Source: Desarmillaria ectypa
Lineage: Eukaryota > Basidiomycota > Agaricomycetes > Agaricales > Physalacriaceae
Assembly: GCA_030407005.1 (NCBI GenBank)
Contig: JAUDYN010000010.1
Span: 1,798,001 to 1,862,000 of the forward strand
Direction: 5' to 3'
Length of the DNA stretch: 64,000 nucleotides
A model generated the notes under the pieces. That model had not been told where the DNA came from. It saw only the letters and a list, made by a program, of their open reading frames with translations, and did no database searches. Both the position numbers and the translations under genes were made by a program. Below, in pieces: positions 57,565 to 64,000 of this stretch. The stretch's first letter is position 1; every line of letters starts with the position of its first letter.

Positions 57565-58495
57565 TTTTGTCTAATTCAGAGAATTCTGGAAAACTCTCTG
57601 TACTTGCAAGCGTCCCTGGCTTTCTACGTCTGCAGGAGCATGCCTTTCTCTTATTACCGATGCCGAAATGTTACGTAGAAATCAATATACTTTCCAATCA
57701 CAGCGACCTGTACCTCAGGCACTGAAATCTGAATTACTTTCGACATAACAACGCGCGTTCAACCTTGCTGTTCCCTTTCGTCAGCGTATATTGGCATTCT
57801 TTCAGATCAAACTTCATCTGAGGACTGATTTCCGCTCCAGCTCGCTTCTGCTCATAACAGCACTCCCATTGAATCGACCTGCGTATGTCATCTAGGCAAC
57901 TATAAAGTGGCTTTCCTATCTAACTCATTAAGGAATATTGACACTGTCAATCTTATTTGTAACGTGGAAGATTGGCATTGACATCTGCTTTCCAAAGGCG
58001 CCAGATAATCCGGATCGTGTCGCTATTATGCCTATTGGTCTGCAGAGCCTGGTACTAAGTAGCCTATATTGTTCTACTTTCCCCCTCTACAAGTTACTTG
58101 ATGATCCGTTACCTGTCATGGCGTTATCATCTGCGTGCAAGGGCGACGGGGCGGATCGCCGAACATGAGCGCGTTCAAAATTTCCAACTTCTCCATTCAA
58201 ATGCACCTACACCTTTAACATTCATCAGCGCGACATGAGGTCTTGGACCGATTTAACTGCTCGCGACCCGTCCGCATGTGTCAATCTTCCCTTACACTAA
58301 TTCACGCTGCTTTTTGCATAGGGTGTTGGCCGGGTGCTTCGCGTCAGCTTGCAGGCCGCCTTGTTATGGTCCTATGGAATTGGCTTACCCACATGAGCTG
58401 AAATGATACCACATGTTCTGAAATCCCTGTAGAAACACAGGGAATTACAATAATAAGGAAACAGATATCGTTTGTGCCCTGCTGCATAGTTCTAC

Positions 58496-58804
58496 CTAAC
58501 AAGAAACACGTGCTTCAACGGGCGTCTTCAACTGCTTCAGTTCACTAATCATCTTGTCTTCCACTCGTTCCCTAAGCTCGTATTCCACGCCCGCTCGCAC
58601 GACTTCTTTAAGTCTTGGGTAGTTTCTTCTGCCGAGGAGTAAACCCCATTCAATAGTATCGAGCTCATCGGCCGTGCTAAGAGGAACTTTGATCTCGATC
58701 TTTTCTATCATCACCGAGGTGACGCTGCATAATAGCTGAGAGACGTGCCGGGAAACGTTTGCCCAGGATACGGAACGGAACGTGAAAACTGGATACTGAG
58801 ATCT
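58496..58804 (-). CDS. 3' exon of an F-box/LRR-type gene
   Basis: On the minus strand a CTTGCAG acceptor at 58805 opens a frame with 'FTFRSVSWANVSRHVSQLLC', 'MIEKIEIKVPLSTADELDTI' and 'YPRLKEVVRAGVEYELRERV', ending at 58496. This is the pattern of the last LRR and charged tail of agaricomycete F-box proteins. The upstream exon would lie toward 59150 ('MAVVRSDSSEHQLERILRF' at 59154) but the join is not certain, and an F-box was not found there. It may be a truncated gene. Confidence 0.4.
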   Translation of the reverse strand, partial: RSQYPVFTFRSVSWANVSRHVSQLLCSVTSVMIEKIEIKVPLSTADELDTIEWGLLLGRRNYPRLKEVVRAGVEYELRERVEDKMISELKQLKTPVEARVSC

Positions 58805-59226
58805 GCAAGATTTGTATTCTCTAAGTCTCAGTGCTGTGCTGGAACAATTTCAAACACCGGGTGTATCCGACTCCGTCAGGCCAGCAAGGACAGGAGTGCC
58901 AAGTCGCTAGGCGGACGAAGTAGGCGGTTTGAGATGGCACCCTTTTTAAGCCCCCCTCCTCAGTTTGGTACCAGGCAATCATCAAAGGAAACAAAGGATG
59001 GGTGAAGATAGACGAGGGAGAAAAAGTCGCTACCATCACGGTCATCCCAAGTACATGGAAGCACGGTACCATGTCGAACTCTTACCTGGACCATCATGAA
59101 TCTGAGGATGCGTTCTAGTTGATGCTCAGATGAGTCAGACCGAACAACTGCCAAAACTTCGCGATATGTAATGTAGTACTAACGCTGAGAAAAGCAAAAG
59201 AGTGGACTCTAAATCACCAACAAATA

Positions 59227-59544
59227 TCAGACGAGGCCTTTAGGTCTGCAGGATATTCAACAAAGAAAATAAATATGAATGAACTATACTCACATCAACT
59301 TGTTCTCTGAGCTCGGTAGCTCATTCTCTCGACAATATGACACCTCTTCTTCTTTCTCTGTATGACCCCAAAGCACCAGAACCAAGCACACCACTGCTGA
59401 AACAATCAAGGTCGATGTGACTGTGAGCCCAAGGAGCAGGGCCAGCGCGAGATGCACTGTGTGAGGGTATAGGTTGACGAGGAACAATAGGATCGGGTAG
59501 GCGATGAGGATGATCAAGAAGCACTCATTCACGAAATGATGCAT
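59227..59544 (-). CDS. Small two-helix membrane protein 2 (two exons, 89 aa)
   Basis: Exon 1 (59544-59294) encodes 'MHHFVNECFLIILIAYPILL', loop 'NLYPHTVHLALALL', second helix 'LGLTVTSTLIVSAVVCLVLV', then 'LWGHTEKEEEV', 'YCREN' and 'SENKL'. A 48-nt intron (59293-59246; GTGAGT..CTGCAG) joins a 19-nt exon 'IPKGLV'. Exon lengths, intron phase and ends match the paralogue at 26.7 kb. Residues kept in both include NEC, YPIL, LLLGLTV, STLIVSA, LWG, CRE and SENKLIP. Most differences lie in the loops and the tail, as expected under selection. Function unknown. Confidence 0.8.
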
Positions 59545-62500
59545 AGTAGGTTAAACGAACGGGCAACGAGCAGCAGATCATAGAAGGGGCTTTTTAATGA
59601 GTCAAAAGTCCGATACTCATGCGTCAGAGAAACAGGTATGACCCCTCATCATAAGATGATCATTTTTGGTGGCTTGGCAGCCGCCGAGTCGAAGTCACCA
59701 GGGCGTTTGGCTGGTGCCTACGCTGCAGAGATATCTGGAGAGACATCGGAGAAAGAGAATTTTAAGAAAGGCAACATCGTGGTACATGAAGTACACATCG
59801 AGGTATCTATATGCGAATATCAGCGAAGTACTCGAAGGCTAGTGATATGATGGGCACTGCCTACATGAACGCCAACAAGCAAACGGAAGAGGCTACTATT
59901 AGTACGTCGTTGGCGTCAGGTTCGTAGACTCTTCACATGAACCTTGGCCGAAAATAACCCGGTTTTGGTGGCAGTGAGAGGAGAGGAAACTTTTACACTT
60001 TTGAGGGAAAACCAGATTCGTGTTAACAGATATTGTTGATGTACATTGCTTTCCTGCGTGAGAACATCTTGCTGACTTGGAAATCGATGTCCCTGCCGAG
60101 TTGGCTACTTTCTGAAAGTCACCAGAAAGAGGCTGAGGATCGAGGACGCTGTCTTCAATCCTGCGCCTGCCATCGTATTTATATATTGGTGATGGACTTG
60201 AGAATTTGGAGAAGCGAAAGAGGTCGCTTCAGTGCAGCCATCTGAATGTTGGCTGCTGAGAAACAAAAGGACATAAAACCAGAACGGATCTCGGAGGATC
60301 AGAATTGCATTCCACGAAATCACTCTGACTTCCAGGGAAATGTTACCCCGAGGCTTCTAAGGCCAGACCTGGTTTGATGGATGAGATTCATAAACACGCT
60401 GCGTCCCTATTGTTCATCACTGTAGAAGATATCTACCCATTGCTAGGTACTCCCAACCAGTTGTGTGTCAGCAAAGAAAGATAATCAAATTGATGGGCAT
60501 AGAATACATGATATGTTTGTACTTTGATGAAGGTATGTAGCACTAACCTAATATTCTGATCAGAAAGTTAGAATATGAAAGAAAGCACGATTTAGTTTGA
60601 CACGAACATCTGTGGCAACAATATGCTGCCATCACATTGGGGAAAATCGATTCATTCTTGAAGAGAAGATCTGTGAGCTGCAGAAAACACATCTGAACGT
60701 TAGAGACTTACAAGTAACCCCCTGCCAGTACAATAGGAACTCCCAAAGAGTCAAAATGCAAAAAATTGACCACCCAATACAATGGATTCTATCATCCTCG
60801 TATGCCTAACCAGCACACAAAGGCAACATCCCACCCTGTTATCTCACAAGCTTGTTGAGGGCAGCCAGACCATTGACCCAGAGAACTGCCATTCTGCACC
60901 AGGGCATACACATACAAGGAGATACCTCAGATATACAAGCTGAGCTGCGGGCGGGAAATGGCATCTCTCGAGCACCGATGAAGCCAACATACTTCATGTA
61001 CAGAGGCAGCTGAGAATGTCGCATTCATGAGAACTACCGCTGAGGCCCATCACCAGTGGCGGCAAACTCGCGACAAGATCCCGTATCAGCGACTGATGAA
61101 ACCAATGGTATCTGGCAGTGTCGCCCTGTCAAAGACGACACCTGATCCTGGACTTGGCACTATGTGCATTATTGCAGGCCCACACAGTGTGTATTACATG
61201 CTGATGCAGGTGACATCTGCATCTTTATTGAGAAGACACATGGCGCCGATAGACTACAGAACTTCAAAGGAGCACAAGGCAGGGACGAGGACCTCACCTT
61301 CAAGGCCTATCTTCACGAGGTGCTGCCCTCTCTGTCGACAGCCCTTCAGCCGACATCTTCGAGGATAATGAGCACGACAAGAGCAAAGATAGCAAACCGA
61401 GGAATGTAGGAGAAGACCAAGACCCTGTCGTCATGCCAGGAAGATGGTGGTAAAAGGGAAAAGGAAGAAAGACAGTGGATTCAAATTTTCATTTGATTGT
61501 TTGGCAATAGCTTTGCTTTTCAATTACCCTCCCGGACCGAGTTATCCGATCGTGCTCCCAAGTCTCTTGCACATCCGCTAAATTAGTTCGCACCCGCCTG
61601 GCTGGACGATAATTCCCTGGAAAAAATCAAGATCCTTATTGCTAGGCTTAAATATTCCCTGTTTTCTTTATTTTGGGCTACGTAATATGTGTTTCATTGT
61701 TGTTTCAACTAGTTGCGTACGGCATTACCGCGCCTCTTTCCTCGATTCTACGGAAACTTTTTCCCGGCGACTCATTCTGTCCATCATCTTGGGTAAGCGC
61801 CTTAGATCTATTCTGAAAGCTTGCGCCACAATTTTCGAACCGTATTTTCTACAAAAGAGCTTCTTGCTTGTTCTATCACTAGCTTGCCCCTCGAACAGGG
61901 GCTGAAAATCTGCACTACTTTCTTGGTCTGTCGCTCATGTAAGTGATAGGTTGACCTCCAACTGACAGAAATGAAACTCTATGTCTGTTTGTTAAAATCT
62001 GAGCTATCTCTTTCATCGTCTGCTGTCGGTTTTCTACTTTACGGACGGTTAGAGTCCAAGCCAGTGACGAACTACTTGATGTTTGGTTGGACCATAAGCC
62101 ACGAAAGGGGTTTAGTACACGAATCTTCAGCCGACTATGGCATTCTTAGTCTCTGCCTCAACCTTTGCAGTTACCGTATCGGATTTCTCGGCGACGCAGT
62201 GCAAAACCCATATCCAAATGAGTATGTTTGCGTCAAGCACCGCCTATCCTATACTTGCAAATGTTGACGATAGTACTCTGACTAATAACATGAATATGAA
62301 CATTCCACTAATCAAATATTCACGCCGACATTACAACACTTTCAAGTCATACATCCCAGAGAATCTTTACTGGCTTATATCACGTCAATACTAATACTCG
62401 TCGATGAGCAAGGATGGCTGGGATCATATGTGTCGATTAATGGAACAGGTGGGATACCTTTTGTACGTTTCGGAAGCTTGATGTGCAGACCTGCTCTCGA

Positions 62501-62879
62501 AATAATATACAGACCATATTTATGAGCTCGGATCCCAGACAACTGGGAAGAACTCACACCTGAAACGGGAAGCCCAAGATAGATTTGACTGATGTAAGTG
62601 GCGTCCTTCTACTAAGCGGTGGATGGGACATTTGAATAGACATCCGCCTATAAATATATCACCAGTTTCATCATATCCCACCAGCGTTTCATTGCTTTTA
62701 CAGTAAACAAATATTCACGTCGACTGGAAAGCAGTGGTATTTCAGCACGTGCCTCCCCGAGGATGCCGTAGGTGCGTACCCCATATCCTGTGCTAATTAC
62801 ATGGCTGTACGTTATCAAAACACTTTGTTGCATTGGCGATCTCATATATGCCATGATCGCAATTCTCACGCATGAGGCA
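59545..62879. other. Gene-poor stretch with relic block
   Basis: No supported gene in 3.3 kb. The 60840-61070 block is related, inverted, to 25390-25590. Longer frames at 61027-61409, 61639-61905 and 62137-62394 have no recognised motif. Confidence 0.45.
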
Positions 62880-62884
62880 TATAA
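62880..62884 (+). promoter_or_regulatory. TATA box of SOD 2
   Basis: TATAA in 'GAGGCATATAAGCG', 63 nt before the ATG at 62947, preceded by the same 'ATTCTCACGCAT' word as SOD 1. Confidence 0.65.
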
Positions 62885-62946
62885 GCGTATTTTTCCCAAC
62901 ATGATGCTTCCGAATAACGCACTCCGCATTCCCTCCTCTTGTCACG

Positions 62947-63682
62947 ATGTTCAAGGCACTATTCCTCGCACTTGCAGTCGCCCTTCCAGTTTGGTCCAGG
63001 GACACATACGTCTCAGAGGTACCGAATACGATCAACTTCCCCTGTAGCAATGTTAACCACAAATACATATAGGCCGTCGTCGTCCTAAACGGACAAAGCT
63101 TAGTGAACGGGACCATCATATTCCAGCAATCCAGCTGCGATGGGCCCGTTCGTGTAACGGGACGTATTCAAGGCCTTGCTCCTTCTTCATTACGAGGCTT
63201 CCATGTCCAGTACGTTCAGCGCCTTTTCCCCCCTCGCCCCTCTAACCATCCGGTAGCACCTCCGGGAACCTCACAGCCGGCTGCACGTCCGCAGGAGTCC
63301 ATTATAACCCATATAATACCACGCACGGGGCTCCCACCGATCCCATAACAGCGAGGCACGTAGGCGATCTCGGGAATATCCAGTCGGATGAGAGTGGTGT
63401 GGCAATTTTAGATATTACCGATACGATTATTTCGCTCAACGGGCCACTGAGCATTGTGGGGTACGTTTTCTCGCATGAGGGTACTAGAGGAATACTAATT
63501 TAATTGCGCAGACGTTCCATAGTCGTACACACGGGGACGGATGATCTAGGAAGGGGCGGTACCAATGTGTCATCTACGACGGGTAATTCTGGAGAAAGAG
63601 CTGCATGTGGGGTTATTGGTAAGTGACTTGGTCTTCTTGAGATCTGTCTCTTATACAGAGAAAATTGCTAGGACTGTCGTAG
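62947..63682 (+). CDS. Cu/Zn superoxide dismutase 2, secreted (five exons, about 177 aa)
   Basis: Exon 1 encodes a signal peptide ([17 protein letters not shown]). A 54-nt intron ending TATATAG leads to '[20 protein letters not shown]' and 'LRGFHV'. The next join completes the copper His of 'FHVH' and gives '[20 protein letters not shown]', '[19 protein letters not shown]', '[20 protein letters not shown]'. Then '[16 protein letters not shown]' and '[13 protein letters not shown]', and a last exon of eight coding bases plus stop (GLS). All Cu/Zn ligands (HVH, HYN, THG, RHVGD, VVH), the disulfide cysteines and the active-site Arg in 'GERAAC' are present. It removes superoxide outside the cell, making H2O2. 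The intact acceptor of intron 1 contrasts with the damaged one in SOD 1. Confidence 0.85.
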
Positions 63683-64000
63683 TTTCGAGGTTTTAAATAG
63701 ATTTTTTTTGCTGCGTTGATAATATGGCATTGTAGTTACGTACATCACTCGTTCTTTGCCCAATCACAGTTACAATAACAAAATCGGTTGTCTGATTTCC
63801 AATACAGATAACAACGTAATCGCAGGTCACAATTTGATGGACTGGAGATTTCTTCAACATGAGCTTGTCTTTTCTTTCTTTCCCCTTCATCTCTGCCACT
63901 GCTCCCCACTCTCCACATGGCCAGACCGAAGATTCACACACAGTGCTCTCGACTAAAGAGCCGGATTATTAAGGAGATCCCGGCACCCATTCCGCCTCTG
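63683..64000. other. Window end, nothing recognised
   Basis: Downstream of SOD 2. The Cys-motif gene that follows SOD 1 (22.2-22.9 kb) has no recognisable counterpart in these last 318 bases. Confidence 0.4.

Noticed and set aside
61027..61409. Plus-strand frames of 113 and 81 codons
   Set aside because: Part of the region is related in inverse orientation to 25.4 kb; the reading looked at first like a transposon domain but no catalytic motif could be found.
1..64000. tRNA genes, CRISPR arrays, complete retrotransposon or DNA-transposon coding regions
   Set aside because: Looked for by eye (T-loop words, regular repeats, pol or transposase motifs) and not found; only solo LTRs are present.

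Overview
The window reads as nuclear DNA of a filamentous basidiomycete, most likely an agaricomycete. Genes are split by many introns of about 45-60 nt with GT..AG ends, promoters carry TATA boxes 40-60 nt upstream of ATGs, and the gene content is typical of that group: secreted laccases, a GH78-type glycosidase, many F-box/LRR genes, a GPI-anchored zincin-like protein and small secreted proteins. No tRNA, rRNA, CRISPR array or bacterial-type operon was seen. Intron boundaries were assigned by eye from reading frame, splice dinucleotides and paralogue comparison.

Layout. (1) 0.5-9.9 kb: a local family of five copies of one multi-pass membrane protein of unknown function; three are intact (4.6-5.65 kb, 6.8-7.8 kb, and 8.8-9.8 kb on the minus strand) and two are broken. 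(2) 10-17 kb: gene-poor; it holds two solo LTRs with perfect 5-bp target duplications. (3) 17.4-20.0 kb: an intact 21-exon laccase. (4) 20.3-34.1 kb: a decayed F-box gene, a small Cys-motif protein, a Cu/Zn superoxide dismutase gene with a damaged splice site, a small two-helix membrane protein, a string of decayed F-box genes with one intact member (31.9-33.1 kb), and a small secreted protein. (5) 36.5-39.3 kb: a well-preserved gene of the HAM1-like (former DUF4449) family. (6) 40-48.6 kb: mostly broken genes: an SDR, a GPI-anchored zincin-like protein, a secreted-protein copy and a GH78 rhamnosidase-like gene. (7) 52.4-55.1 kb: a second intact laccase. (8) 55.6-63.7 kb: an inverted LTR copy, F-box remains, a second copy of the small two-helix protein and a second, intact Cu/Zn superoxide dismutase.

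The main structural theme is duplication followed by decay. Flanking the 36-43 kb core, paralogues recur in largely mirror order: small secreted protein, F-box, two-helix protein and SOD, with strands reversed. The laccase pair is the exception and is in direct orientation. Some duplicates keep both members intact (laccases, two-helix proteins). Others keep one and lose the other by a single lesion (SOD splice acceptor, secreted-protein stop plus deletion). The secreted laccases, SODs and GH78 enzyme would all act outside the cell, on phenolics, superoxide and plant or fungal glycans. The multi-pass family and the two-helix proteins have no function I can name.
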